Shown one piece after another: positions 8,626-16,960 of a stretch of DNA of 64,000 nt. Source of the DNA: Asanoa sp. WMMD1127. GTDB lineage: Bacteria; Actinomycetota; Actinomycetes; Mycobacteriales; Micromonosporaceae. The notes under the pieces are model-generated. The model ran no database searches. It was not told the DNA's origin and worked only from the letters and a program-made list of their open reading frames with translations. The stretch lies in assembly GCF_029626225.1 (NCBI RefSeq), contig NZ_JARUBP010000001.1:434001-498000 (forward strand), read 5' to 3'. The number at the start of each line of letters is the position of its first letter. Position 1 is the first letter of the stretch. A program made the position numbers and the translations under genes.

Positions 8626-9522
8626 ATGGCCGAGACCGGGCTGCTGGGCCGGGTGCGCACGGAGCTGCCGACGCTGCCCGACGCCCTCCAGCGGGTCGCC
8701 GAGCAGATCCTCGGCGAACCCGAGGAGACCGCGCGGACGACGATCGTCGACCTCGCCGAGCGCGCCGGCACGTCGACCGCGACCATCACCCGGTTCTGCC
8801 GCTTCTTCGGCTACCGCGGCTATGCCGAGCTGCGCGTCGCGGTCGCCACCGAGACCGGTCGCGCCGCCCAGGCCCGCTGGGACACCGACATCGACCACGA
8901 CATCACCCCGGACGCGCCGCTCGACCGGGTGCTCGACGTGGTGGCCAGCGCCGACGCCCGGGCCATCCAGGACACCGCCGGCCGGGTCGACCTCGCCGCG
9001 GTCGAGCGGGTCGCGGCGGCGGTCGCCACCGCCCAGCGGGTCGAGCTGTTCGGCCTGGGCAGCTCCGGCAACGCGGCCCGGGAGATGGCGTTCCGGCTCG
9101 AGCGCATCCGGGTGCCCTGCTGGCACCGCTCCGACCCGCACACCGCGCTGACCAACGCCGCCCTGCTGATGCCGGGCGACGTGGCGATCGGCCTGTCGCA
9201 CAGCGGCCGCACGCGGGAGGTGATCGAAGTGCTCAGCGAGGCCGCCGACCACGGCGCGCTGACCGTGGCGATCACCTCGTTCCCGCGCTCGCCGCTGGCC
9301 GAGGTCGCCGACATCGTGATGACCACCGCCGTGCAGGAGACCACGTTCCGGCTCGCGGCGCTCTCCGCGTTGCACAGCCAGCTCCTGGTGCTCGACCTGA
9401 TCTACGTCGCCGTCGCCCAGCGCACCTACGAACGCACCACCGAGGCGTTCGAGGTGACCGCCCGCGCGGTCGACGCCCACCGCCTGCCCCGCAAGCGCAC
9501 CCGAACCACGGAGGGATCATGA
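8626..9522 (+). CDS. MurR/RpiR-family transcriptional regulator (HTH + SIS)
   Basis: The 298-residue protein has an N-terminal RpiR helix-turn-helix (about residues 1-80, with TIVDLAERAGTSTATITRFC as the recognition region) and a sugar-isomerase SIS domain (about 120-255, with LFGLGSSGNAAREMAF and GLSHSGRTREVIE). RpiR regulators sense phosphosugars through the SIS domain and usually repress amino-sugar genes. GAAAGGAA at 8610-8617 precedes the ATG. The stop overlaps the next ATG (ATGA), so it is coupled to the SIS protein and probably co-transcribed with the ngc genes. The palindrome at 8550-8564 is a candidate autoregulatory site. Confidence 0.85.
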   Translation: MAETGLLGRVRTELPTLPDALQRVAEQILGEPEETARTTIVDLAERAGTSTATITRFCRFFGYRGYAELRVAVATETGRAAQARWDTDIDHDITPDAPLDRVLDVVASADARAIQDTAGRVDLAAVERVAAAVATAQRVELFGLGSSGNAAREMAFRLERIRVPCWHRSDPHTALTNAALLMPGDVAIGLSHSGRTREVIEVLSEAADHGALTVAITSFPRSPLAEVADIVMTTAVQETTFRLAALSALHSQLLVLDLIYVAVAQRTYERTTEAFEVTARAVDAHRLPRKRTRTTEGS

Positions 9523-10277
9523 CAATCGGCGCCGAGAGCTACCTCGCGGCCGTCAGGGCCGCGATCGACCAGGTCGAGCGAACCCAGGGCGAAGCGGTAC
9601 GCCGCGCCGCCGACCTGGTCACCGCGGCGCTGCGCGCCGGTGGCGTGGTGCAGGCGTTCGGCGCCGGCCATTCCGAGGCCCTGGCCATGGAGATCGCCGG
9701 CCGGGCCGGTGGTCTGGTTCCCAGCAACAAGATCGCACTGCGCGACCTGGTGCTGTTCGGCGGCGCCGACCGGTCGGTGCTCGACGATCCGTTCCTGGAG
9801 CGCGATCCGTCGGTGGCCCGCCGCCTGTTCGAGCTCGCCCCGGTCAAGCCCGACGACGTGTTCGTGATCGCGTCCAACTCCGGCGTCAACGGCGTCGTGG
9901 TCGAGCTCGCCCGGCTCGTCAAGGAGCAGGGGCACGGCCTGATCGCGGTCACCTCGCTCGCCCACAGCCTGGCGGTGCCGCCCAAGCACCCGTCCGGCGC
10001 GCGGCTGGCCGACCTCGCCGACGTCGTGCTCGACAACGGCGCGCCCTATGGCGACGCGGCGCTTCCGCTGGGCGACAGCGGCGCCGCGGTGGGCGCGATC
10101 TCCTCGGTCACCGGCGCCCTGCTGGCCCAGCAGATGGTGTGCGAGGTGGTGGCGCAGCTGGTCGCGGCCGGCGAGACGCCGCCCGTCTACATCTCCTACA
10201 ACGTGCCCGGTGGTGACGACCACAACCGACAGCTTGAAGCGCGGTACGCCGGGCGCATCCGGCGTACCGCCTCCTAA
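9519..10277 (+). CDS. SIS-domain sugar phosphate protein (UPF0309-like)
   Basis: The 252-residue protein starts at the ATG overlapping the previous stop, with GGAGGG just upstream. It contains a single SIS domain: AFGAGHSEALAMEIAGRAGG at about residues 45-64 and VIASNSGVNGVVVE near 118. Such proteins bind phosphosugars and are found beside amino-sugar kinases and transporters; the UPF0309 group has no fixed reaction, but an isomerase or etherase-like step on GlcNAc-6-phosphate or a related sugar would fit. It sits between the MurR-type regulator and the transporter genes, all in one direction. The function beyond phosphosugar binding is inferred. Confidence 0.78.
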   Translation: MTIGAESYLAAVRAAIDQVERTQGEAVRRAADLVTAALRAGGVVQAFGAGHSEALAMEIAGRAGGLVPSNKIALRDLVLFGGADRSVLDDPFLERDPSVARRLFELAPVKPDDVFVIASNSGVNGVVVELARLVKEQGHGLIAVTSLAHSLAVPPKHPSGARLADLADVVLDNGAPYGDAALPLGDSGAAVGAISSVTGALLAQQMVCEVVAQLVAAGETPPVYISYNVPGGDDHNRQLEARYAGRIRRTAS

Positions 10278-10299
10278 CCAAGAAGGCGAGGCCACGCGA

Positions 10300-11715
10300 A
10301 TGAACCCCTCTTCCCAGCTCAGACGTTACCCGACCAGGCGTGCGGTGCTCGGCGCGGCGGTGGCCGGCGCGGCCCTGCCGGTGCTCGGCGGCTGCGTCAC
10401 GGGCGGCGACGCCGACGAGACCAAGGCGGAGACCGGCGCGACCACGGCGCAGAACCCGCTCGGCGTGCCCGACAAGACGCCCCTCGAGGTCGTCATCTTC
10501 AAGGGCGGCTACGGCGTCGAGTACGCGACCAACGCCGAGGCGCTCTACAAGCAGCGCTTCCCGGGCGCGACGGTCGACCACAAGGGCATCCAGAAGGTCG
10601 GTGAGGCGCTGCAGCCGCGGTTCGTCGCCGACACCCCGCCCGACGTCGTCGACAACACCGGCGCCGGCCGGCTCGACCTGGCCACGCTGGTCGGCGCCGG
10701 CAAGCTGACGGACCTGGCCGACCTGCTCGGCGCGCCGTCGCTCGACGACCCGGCCAAGACGGTCCGCGACACCCTGCTGCCGGGCGTCGTCGAGGACGGC
10801 ACCTTCGAAGGCAAGGTGCAGACGCTCAACTTCACGTACACGGTCTGGGGGCTCTGGTATTCGAAGCCGCTGTTCGCCAAGCACGGCTGGACGTTCCCGA
10901 CCACCTGGGACGCGATGCTGGCGTTGTGCGACCAGATCAAGAAGGCCGGCGTCGCGCCCTGGACCTACCAGGGGAAGTACCCGGAATACCTCAACGACCC
11001 GCTGCTGGCGATGGCCGCCAAGGCCGGCGGCGCCGACCTGGTCAAGGCCGTCGACAACCTCGAACCCAACGCGTGGAAGCAGCAGCCGCTCGTCGACGCG
11101 GCCACCGCGATCGCCGAGCTGGCCGGCAAGGGCTACCTCCTCTCCGGCAGCGAGGCCCTCTCGCACACCGAGGCGCAGGCCGCCTGGTCGCAGAGCCAGG
11201 TCGCGATCATCCCTTGTGGATCGTGGCTGGAGGCGGAGCAGAAGGGCGTGACGCCGGACGGCTTCGACATGGTGATGGCCCCGGCCCCGGCGCTGTCGGC
11301 GAGTGACAAGCTGCCGCAGACCGCGTTGCAGGCGGCCAGCAGCGAGTCGTTCATCGTGCCGGCCAAGGCCAAGAACCCGCGCGGCGGCCTGGAGTTCCTG
11401 CGCATCCTCTTCTCCACCACCGCGGCGAAGCGGTTCGCGGAGCTCAACAGCACGATGCCCAGCGTCGCCGGCGCCCTCGACGGCCTCACGTTGAGCAGCG
11501 GGCTCGGCTCGGTGAAGGCGGCGGTCGACGCGGCCGGCGCCAACACCTTCACCTACCGGTTCCGGACCTGGTATGCGCCGCTGGCCAAGGCCGTCGACGA
11601 CGCCACCGGTGAGCTCGCCACCAAGCGGATCACGCCGGCCGAATGGTCCACGCGGGTGCAGAAGGCGGCCGACGCGGTCGCCGCCGACAGCGCCGTGAAG
11701 AAATACCAGCGGTAG
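10300..11715 (+). CDS. ngcE: N-acetylglucosamine/diacetylchitobiose ABC transporter, solute-binding lipoprotein
   Basis: The 471-residue protein has a twin-arginine-like start (RRYPTRRAVLGAAVAG), a hydrophobic stretch and a lipobox ending LGGC near residue 32, so it is a lipoprotein anchored outside the membrane. The rest is a class-1 carbohydrate-binding protein; features such as VVIFKGGYGVEYA, WGLWYSKPLFAKHGW and the C-terminal RFRTWY region match NgcE-type binders of GlcNAc and chitobiose. It lies 22 bases after the SIS gene and 2 bases before the first permease. No ATPase gene is present; NgcEFG systems commonly borrow a shared MsiK ATPase encoded elsewhere. The GlcNAc assignment rests on family resemblance plus the adjacent kinase and regulator. 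Confidence 0.82.
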   Translation: MNPSSQLRRYPTRRAVLGAAVAGAALPVLGGCVTGGDADETKAETGATTAQNPLGVPDKTPLEVVIFKGGYGVEYATNAEALYKQRFPGATVDHKGIQKVGEALQPRFVADTPPDVVDNTGAGRLDLATLVGAGKLTDLADLLGAPSLDDPAKTVRDTLLPGVVEDGTFEGKVQTLNFTYTVWGLWYSKPLFAKHGWTFPTTWDAMLALCDQIKKAGVAPWTYQGKYPEYLNDPLLAMAAKAGGADLVKAVDNLEPNAWKQQPLVDAATAIAELAGKGYLLSGSEALSHTEAQAAWSQSQVAIIPCGSWLEAEQKGVTPDGFDMVMAPAPALSASDKLPQTALQAASSESFIVPAKAKNPRGGLEFLRILFSTTAAKRFAELNSTMPSVAGALDGLTLSSGLGSVKAAVDAAGANTFTYRFRTWYAPLAKAVDDATGELATKRITPAEWSTRVQKAADAVAADSAVKKYQR

Positions 11716-11717
11716 CG

Positions 11718-12632
11718 ATGGCACCCGACCGGCACGGCCGATACCGCTTCCTCGCCGGCGCGATCCTGCCCGCGCTGGCCCTGTACGCGGTGTTCGTGCT
11801 CTCCCCGTACGCCCAGGCGTTCTATCTGTCGCTGACCGACTGGACCGGCGTGTCCGGCCAGGTGCACTTCGTCGGTCTCGACAACTTCACCCGGCTCGTG
11901 GGCGACCCGCTGTTCCTGGCGGCCCTGCGCAACAACGGGTTGATGCTTGTGGTCGTGCCGGCCGCCACCATCGCGCTCGGACTGCTGCTCGCGGTGCTGG
12001 TCACGTTCGGGGGGCGCCGCGGCTCGGCAATCCGTGGCGCCTCGTCCTACCAGACCGCGTACTTCTTCCCGCAGCTGTTGTCGCTGCCGATCATCGCGCT
12101 GCTCTGGCAGTTCGTCTACCACCCCAACGACGGGCTGCTCAACGGCCTGTTGCGGGCGGTCGGGCTGGACGGCCTCGCCCGCACCTGGCTCGGCGACCCG
12201 CACCTCGCCCTGTGGGCCGTCATGGCGGTGCTGGTCTGGTCGTCGGTCGGCTTCTACATGGTGCTGTTCGCGGCGGCGATGGCGGCGATACCGACCGAGA
12301 TCATCGAGGCCGCGACGCTCGACGGCGCCGGCCGGCTGGCCACGCTGTGGCGGATCGTGTTGCCGCTGCTGCGTGACACGGTGCAGGTCGCCTTCGTCTA
12401 CCTGGGCGTGCTGGCCCTCGACGGGTTCGCGGTCGTGCAGGTGATGACCGTCGGACCGGGCGGGCCGGACGACGCCACCGAGGTGATCGGGCTCGGGCTC
12501 TACCGCAACGCGTTCACGTTCAGCAAGTTCGGCTACGCGGCGGCAATGGGCGTGGCGCTGTTCTTCCTCACGCTCACGCTGGCGGTGCTGGCGCTGCGGG
12601 CGGGCCGCCGGGAAAGGGTGGAGCTGGCATGA
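11718..12632 (+). CDS. ngcF: Sugar ABC transporter permease (GlcNAc/chitobiose)
   Basis: The 304-residue membrane protein has six predicted transmembrane segments, the first at ILPALALYAVFVLSPYAQAF near residues 15-34, and the permease EAA loop EAATLDGAGRLATLWRIVLP near 196-215. It resembles MalF-type permeases and begins two bases after the binding-protein stop at ATG 11718. It forms the membrane channel with the next gene product, contacting the cytoplasmic ATPase through the EAA loop. Substrate is inferred from the operon. The open frame extends upstream to 11643 but overlaps the binding protein. Confidence 0.83.
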   Translation: MAPDRHGRYRFLAGAILPALALYAVFVLSPYAQAFYLSLTDWTGVSGQVHFVGLDNFTRLVGDPLFLAALRNNGLMLVVVPAATIALGLLLAVLVTFGGRRGSAIRGASSYQTAYFFPQLLSLPIIALLWQFVYHPNDGLLNGLLRAVGLDGLARTWLGDPHLALWAVMAVLVWSSVGFYMVLFAAAMAAIPTEIIEAATLDGAGRLATLWRIVLPLLRDTVQVAFVYLGVLALDGFAVVQVMTVGPGGPDDATEVIGLGLYRNAFTFSKFGYAAAMGVALFFLTLTLAVLALRAGRRERVELA

Positions 12633-13438
12633 GGCGGGCACACGCGTTCCTCGTCGCTTGGGCCGCCGTGGTCACCCTGCCCCTGCTCTGGGCGGTGGTC
12701 AGCTCGCTCAAGACCGACCGCGAGATCCTCACCTCGCCCTGGTCGCTGCCGTCGACGCCGCGATTCGACAACTGGTCGCGCGCCTGGAACCAGGCGGACA
12801 TCGGCCGCTACTTCGGCAACAGCGCGCTCGTGGTCGGCTGCGCGCTGCTGCTGACGATGCTGCTGGGCGCCACCACGGCGTACGCCCTGGCCCGCTATCC
12901 GTTCCGCGGCAACCGCGTCCTCTATTTCGGCTTCGTGGCCGGCATGCTGTTCCCGGTGTTCCTGGCCCTCGTGCCACTGTTCTTCGTGGTCAAGCAGCTC
13001 GGCCTGCTCGGCACCTATCCCGGGCTGATCCTGGTCTACACCGCCTACGCGCTGCCGTTCACCATCTTCTTCCTGCACGCGTTCTTCCGGACGCTGCCGA
13101 CCGCGCTGGCCGAGGCGGCGTTCCTGGACGGCTGCTCGCACTGGGGCGTGTTCTTCCGCGTCATGCTCCCGCTGGCCCGCCCCGGCCTCGTCACCGTCGG
13201 CATCTTCAACTTCCTGGGCCTGTGGAACCAGTACCTGCTGCCGCTGGTGCTCAACCCCGACCCGGACCGCTACGTCCTGGCCCAGGGGCTCGCCGCGCTG
13301 TCGGTGAGCCAGGGCTACCGCTCCGACTGGAGCGGCCTGTTCGCCGGCCTCACGATCGCGATGCTGCCAGTGCTGGCCGCCTACGTCATCTTCCAACGGC
13401 AAATCCGTTCCGGCCTGACCGCGGGGGCGGTCAGGTAG
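12629..13438 (+). CDS. ngcG: Sugar ABC transporter permease (GlcNAc/chitobiose)
   Basis: The 269-residue permease starts at an ATG overlapping the previous stop (ATGA). It has a MalG-like plan with about six transmembrane segments and the EAA loop EAAFLDGCSHWGVFFRVMLP. It pairs with the preceding permease to form the import channel for GlcNAc or chitobiose. A hairpin follows ten bases after the stop, marking the probable end of the operon. As with the other transporter genes, no dedicated ATPase is encoded nearby. Confidence 0.83.
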   Translation: MRRAHAFLVAWAAVVTLPLLWAVVSSLKTDREILTSPWSLPSTPRFDNWSRAWNQADIGRYFGNSALVVGCALLLTMLLGATTAYALARYPFRGNRVLYFGFVAGMLFPVFLALVPLFFVVKQLGLLGTYPGLILVYTAYALPFTIFFLHAFFRTLPTALAEAAFLDGCSHWGVFFRVMLPLARPGLVTVGIFNFLGLWNQYLLPLVLNPDPDRYVLAQGLAALSVSQGYRSDWSGLFAGLTIAMLPVLAAYVIFQRQIRSGLTAGAVR

Positions 13439-13447
13439 AGCTATCGG

Positions 13448-13467
13448 CCCGACCGCAAGCGGTCGGG
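13448..13467 (+). terminator. Hairpin terminator after the ngc operon
   Basis: A perfect 8-bp stem CCCGACCG / CGGTCGGG closes on the loop CAAG, ten bases after the last permease stop. It has no T tract. It separates the transporter operon from the secreted GH16-like gene, which has its own GAGGAGGAAG ribosome-binding site. Confidence 0.65.
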
Positions 13468-13550
13468 GCAGCCCCGGCTCCACCCACGCCGCGCGAAGAG
13501 GCGCGCGCGTGCACCCCCATATCCGCTTCTGTCCTTTGAGGAGGAAGCTC

Positions 13551-14723
13551 ATGTCCCGCATCCCCCGTTTAGTGGGCGGCGCGGCGGCGGCGCTGCTTGC
13601 CGCCACCGCCGGCGTCGTCGCGGTGACCGCCGGCGCCGGCCCGGCCGCCGCGGCGCCCTGCGGCGCGCTGTTCGACGACTTCTCGTACTCGTCGTCGAGC
13701 GACCCGGCCATCGCCACCCGCGGCTGGACCGTCCGCACCAACGCCGGCGGCCCCGGCGTCCCCGGCGCGTCCTGGCCGGCGTCCAATGTGACCTTCCCGA
13801 CCGTCGACGGTCAGAAGTCGCTCCAGCTCACCGCGGCCACGGACGGCACGGCCGGTGGCACGTCCCACGCCGAGCTGTTCCACCAGCGCAAGTTCTTCGA
13901 GGGCACGTACGCCGCCCGCGTGAAGTTCGCCGACGCGCCGGTCTCGGGCACCGACGGCGACCACCTCGTGGAGACGTTCTTCACCATCACGCCGCTGGAC
14001 CGCCCGCTGGACCCCAACTACGGCGAGATCGACTTCGAGTACCTGCCCAACGGCGGGTGGGGCGAACAGGGCCCGATCTTCTACCAGACGACCTGGGAGA
14101 CCTACCAGAACGAGCCCTGGCAGGCCGTCAACACCCACACGGCGCAGCGGCAGAGCTTCAACGGCTGGCACGACCTGCAGTTCACCGTCTCGGCCGGGCG
14201 GGTCAAGTACTACGTGGACGGTCAGCAGGTGGCCGACCACGGCGACCAGTACTACCCCGAGACCAACATGTCGATCAACTTCAACCTCTGGTTCATCGAC
14301 ACGGCCGCGCACGCCGGTGGCCGCAGCGTCTACAACCAGGCGGTCGACTACCTCTACTACGCCGGCAGTGAGGTACTGACCCCGGCGCAGGTCGCGACGC
14401 GCGTGTCCGGGCTGCGCTCGGCCGGCACCGCGCACACCGACACGGTCGGCAGCGGCAACTGCCCCACCAACCCGCCGACCCAGAACCCGACCAACCCGCC
14501 CACGCAGAACCCGACGAACCCGCCGACGCAGAACCCCACCAACCCGCCGACGCAGAACTGCGCGAACGCGCCGGCCTGGAACTGGGGCACGGTCTATCTC
14601 GCGGGCCAGCGGGTCAAGCACAACGACCGCCAGGGCCGCCTGCATCTGTGGCAGGCCAACTGGTGGACGCAGGGCTCGGAACCGGGCTGGACCGCCCAGT
14701 GGCGGGACCTCGGCCCCTGCTGA
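13551..14723 (+). CDS. Secreted GH16-like hydrolase with C-terminal CBM5/12-type chitin-binding module
   Basis: The 390-residue protein starts at ATG 13551 behind GAGGAGGAAG and has a Sec signal peptide (ends near residue 35, GPAAAA). Residues 40-275 form a beta-jelly-roll domain with YGEIDFEYLPNGG, the GH16 nucleophile/acid pair spaced ExDxE (Glu159, Asp161, Glu163). A linker of four PTNPPTQN repeats leads to a 50-residue module with WNWGTVYLAGQRV, LWQANWWTQG and W..LGPC, as in CBM5/12 chitin/cellulose binders. It is predicted to cleave or transglycosylate a beta-glucan. The chitin-type module and its place directly after the GlcNAc transporter suggest fungal wall or chitin-glucan material as a target. 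Catalytic specificity is inferred. Confidence 0.8.
   Translation: MSRIPRLVGGAAAALLAATAGVVAVTAGAGPAAAAPCGALFDDFSYSSSSDPAIATRGWTVRTNAGGPGVPGASWPASNVTFPTVDGQKSLQLTAATDGTAGGTSHAELFHQRKFFEGTYAARVKFADAPVSGTDGDHLVETFFTITPLDRPLDPNYGEIDFEYLPNGGWGEQGPIFYQTTWETYQNEPWQAVNTHTAQRQSFNGWHDLQFTVSAGRVKYYVDGQQVADHGDQYYPETNMSINFNLWFIDTAAHAGGRSVYNQAVDYLYYAGSEVLTPAQVATRVSGLRSAGTAHTDTVGSGNCPTNPPTQNPTNPPTQNPTNPPTQNPTNPPTQNCANAPAWNWGTVYLAGQRVKHNDRQGRLHLWQANWWTQGSEPGWTAQWRDLGPC
14463..14558 (+). repeat. Four 24-bp in-frame repeats encoding a PTNPPTQN linker
   Basis: Four consecutive 24-base units encode PTNPPTQN. Third-position differences between copies (acc/acg, ccg/ccc) show some divergence. They form a flexible Pro/Thr linker between the GH16-like and carbohydrate-binding domains, so copy number may vary between strains. 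Confidence 0.9.
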
Positions 14724-14733
14724 TTGCGAGATC

Positions 14734-15699
14734 ATGGCGGTCATGACGACTGCCACGGTGTACGCGGAATTCGCGGCGGGTGAGGCGCACGGCGTCTCAC
14801 CCGCCTACGAACGGCTGGCGGACGCGGTCTCCCGCGACGACGAGCTGCTCGCCTTGCTCGACCGGCTTCCCGAGCCCAAGCGCCAGCCCAACCTGCTGTT
14901 CGGCGTCGTGCGCTGGCTCGGCGGCCCCGTCGACGACCCCGACACCTTCCGGGCGTACGCCGTCGCGAACTGGCCGACGATCGAGGCGGCGATGCGGTCC
15001 CGGGCGACGCAGACCAACGAGGCCGGCCGGTGCGCCGTGCTGCTGCCTGTGCTGGCCGCCCTGCCCCAGCCGCTGGCGCTGCTCGAGGTCGGCGCCTCGG
15101 CCGGGCTGTGCCTCTATCCCGACCGCTACGCGTACCGCTACGGCGACGTCACGGTCGGCGCCGGCGAGCCGGTCCTGGAGTGCGCCGCGGACGGGCTCAC
15201 CCCGCCGACCGCCCGTCCGGAGGTGGTCTGGCGGGCCGGCATCGACCTCAACCCCCTCGACGTCACCGAACCGGCCGACGCGGGCTGGCTCGAGGCACTG
15301 ATCTGGCCCGAGCACCAGCACCGGCGCGACCGGCTGCGGGCCGCGGCCGCCGTGGCCGCCGCCGACCCGCCGCGACTCGTCCGCGGCGACCTCGTCGACG
15401 ACCTGCCGGCACTGGCGGCGCAGGCCCCGGCCGACGCGACGCTGGTCGTGTTCCACCACTCGGTGCTCTACCAGGTGCCCCAGCCCCGCCGGGACGCGTT
15501 CGTGGACCTGGTCGGCACGCTGCCCGGGCACTGGATCGCCGTCGAGGCGCCCGACGTGCTCGGCCTGACCGACCTGCCGGCCCCGCCCGCGCCCGGCTTC
15601 CACAACGTGCTCACCCTCGACGGCACGCCGCTGGCCTACGCGCGCGGCCACGGCCAGTCCATGACCTGGTTCGCGAAGCAAGCAACGGCCCGTTCCTAA
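14734..15699 (+). CDS. DUF2332-family protein
   Basis: The 321-residue protein matches the DUF2332 pattern common in actinobacteria: an acidic helical N-terminus, LLEVGASAGLCLYPDRY near residues 113-129 resembling a Rossmann SAM-binding loop, RAGIDLNPLDV, and VVFHHSVLYQVP near 241. A methyltransferase-like fold is suspected, but no activity is established. ATG 14734 is used; ATG 14743 is an alternative and neither has a strong Shine-Dalgarno. The final codons and the TAA stop lie inside the first arm of the repeat cluster at 15684-15758, so the C-terminal ATARS is partly repeat-encoded. It converges on the membrane protein at 15762. Confidence 0.7.
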   Translation: MAVMTTATVYAEFAAGEAHGVSPAYERLADAVSRDDELLALLDRLPEPKRQPNLLFGVVRWLGGPVDDPDTFRAYAVANWPTIEAAMRSRATQTNEAGRCAVLLPVLAALPQPLALLEVGASAGLCLYPDRYAYRYGDVTVGAGEPVLECAADGLTPPTARPEVVWRAGIDLNPLDVTEPADAGWLEALIWPEHQHRRDRLRAAAAVAAADPPRLVRGDLVDDLPALAAQAPADATLVVFHHSVLYQVPQPRRDAFVDLVGTLPGHWIAVEAPDVLGLTDLPAPPAPGFHNVLTLDGTPLAYARGHGQSMTWFAKQATARS

Positions 15700-15758
15700 C
15701 GCCAGGCGTTGACAACGGGCCGTTCCTCTGCGGAAAGCGTGAGGAACGGGCCGTTCCT
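15684..15758. repeat. Palindromic repeat cluster, locus 1 (AACGG-N-CCGTT family)
   Basis: Three copies of an AACGGSCCGTTCCT motif lie at 15684-15697, 15714-15727 and 15744-15758. The first two form arms of a hairpin (AACGGCCCGTT at 15684-15694 against 15714-15724) enclosing the inner palindrome AACGCC-A-GGCGTT (15698-15710). The third copy is the self-complementary AGGAACGG-G-CCGTTCCT at 15742-15758. The cluster fills the space between convergent genes and contains the TAA stop of the DUF2332 gene. The same motifs recur at 34010-34089 and 51352-51404. A bidirectional terminator role is likely. Confidence 0.8.
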
Positions 15759-15761
15759 TGC

Positions 15762-16853
15762 TCACAGGTTGACCCGGGTGCCGGCGGCGAAGGCGCCGCT
15801 GTGCAGTTCGAGCTGGTCCGGCGCGGCGCCGGCCGGCACCGACCAGACGAGTTGGGCGAGCAGCCGGTGCCCCGGCACGACGGGCGCGGCGAACACGTCG
15901 CGGCCGCCGTTGGCCACCCGGGTCGCGATCACGTCCGTCGACAGGGGCGGGCTGCCGGCCACCGCGAGGCGTTGCAGGTGCGGATGCCAGTGCTCGGGCG
16001 CCGGGCGGTGGTTGGTCAGGCCGACGACGGCGGTGCAGCGCTGCCCGCCGCCCGCGGGTTCGCAGGCGAACCGGTACGCGGTGAACTCGAACGCGTCGTC
16101 CCGCAACGGTGTGCCGAGCGGGCCGGTCGTCGTCGGGCCGAGCCAGCCGTCGGCCGGGGTGCGCGCGGCCGTCCCGGTGGCCGAGGCCAGCCGGGGCAGG
16201 GCGAGCGCCACCGCCACCACACCGAGTCCGGTCAGCAGCACCAGCGCCGTCAGCACCGCCACGCCGGCCCGGCCCCGGTCGGTGAGCGCCGCGAACCGGC
16301 GTGCCGCGCGCGGGCCCGCGTAGCGGGCGAGCAGAACGGCGGCGACCACCACAAGTCCGGCCGCGAACGGCAGCCACCAGTGCCGCCACCACGGCGCCGG
16401 CCCGGTGTCGACCTCGGTCGGTCCGGCGGGTGTCCACGTCGTCGCCGAACAGTCGACCGGCGAGCCGGCCAGGCCGACGTAGGCGCACGCCGCCGTCGAC
16501 AACGGCAGCGGGCGCTCCGGCGTGAACGTGGCCGTCAGCGTCGTGCTCTCCAACGGACCCAGCCGGACGGGCCAGGCGAGCTCGTGCGGCGACCCCGGGC
16601 CGGGCGAACCGCCCGGCCCGGGTGCCGGGCTCGTGGCCGTGACGCGGGCACCCTCGGGCACGCTCTGCCGCACGGTCAGCTCGGTTGGCGCCAGCGTGCG
16701 GTTGCGCACCACGACCTGGTATCTCGCGTCCCGGCTGCCGTCACTGGTCACCGCCACGTCCACCTGGCTGGCGTCGGGCTTGGCGGCCACACCGGGCGCG
16801 AGCGTCACGGGCGACACACCGAGGAGCGCGAGGGACAAGGCAGTACGAAGCAT
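15762..16853 (-). CDS. Exported membrane protein with DUF11-like extracytoplasmic domain
   Basis: The 363-residue protein starts at ATG 16853, with GGGGGGAG at 16861-16868 as a strong Shine-Dalgarno. It has a signal peptide (LRTALSLALLGVSPVTLAPG), then a beta-sandwich region around residues 25-125 with YQVVVRNRTLAPTELTVRQS, like DUF11-type repeats. Two transmembrane segments follow near 165-185 (LPFAAGLVVVAAVLLARYAG) and 205-230, then a soluble C-terminal domain of about 130 residues. The N-terminal part and tail therefore lie outside the cell with a short internal loop. No enzymatic motif is seen. The function is unknown. Confidence 0.65.
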   Translation of the reverse strand: MLRTALSLALLGVSPVTLAPGVAAKPDASQVDVAVTSDGSRDARYQVVVRNRTLAPTELTVRQSVPEGARVTATSPAPGPGGSPGPGSPHELAWPVRLGPLESTTLTATFTPERPLPLSTAACAYVGLAGSPVDCSATTWTPAGPTEVDTGPAPWWRHWWLPFAAGLVVVAAVLLARYAGPRAARRFAALTDRGRAGVAVLTALVLLTGLGVVAVALALPRLASATGTAARTPADGWLGPTTTGPLGTPLRDDAFEFTAYRFACEPAGGGQRCTAVVGLTNHRPAPEHWHPHLQRLAVAGSPPLSTDVIATRVANGGRDVFAAPVVPGHRLLAQLVWSVPAGAAPDQLELHSGAFAAGTRVNL

Positions 16854-16960
16854 GGCCGATCTCCCCCCGCTTTCCACGGTAGGAAGATCAGCAGCGCGAC
16901 CCGGGGCGAACCGTGGATCCGGCGCGCGATCGGCCGGTCCCGGCTACCCTCCGGCGCTGG

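Noticed and set aside
14463-14558. Regular 24-bp repeats that could suggest a CRISPR array
   Set aside because: The repeats are contiguous, in frame and without spacers; they encode a Pro/Thr linker inside a secreted enzyme.
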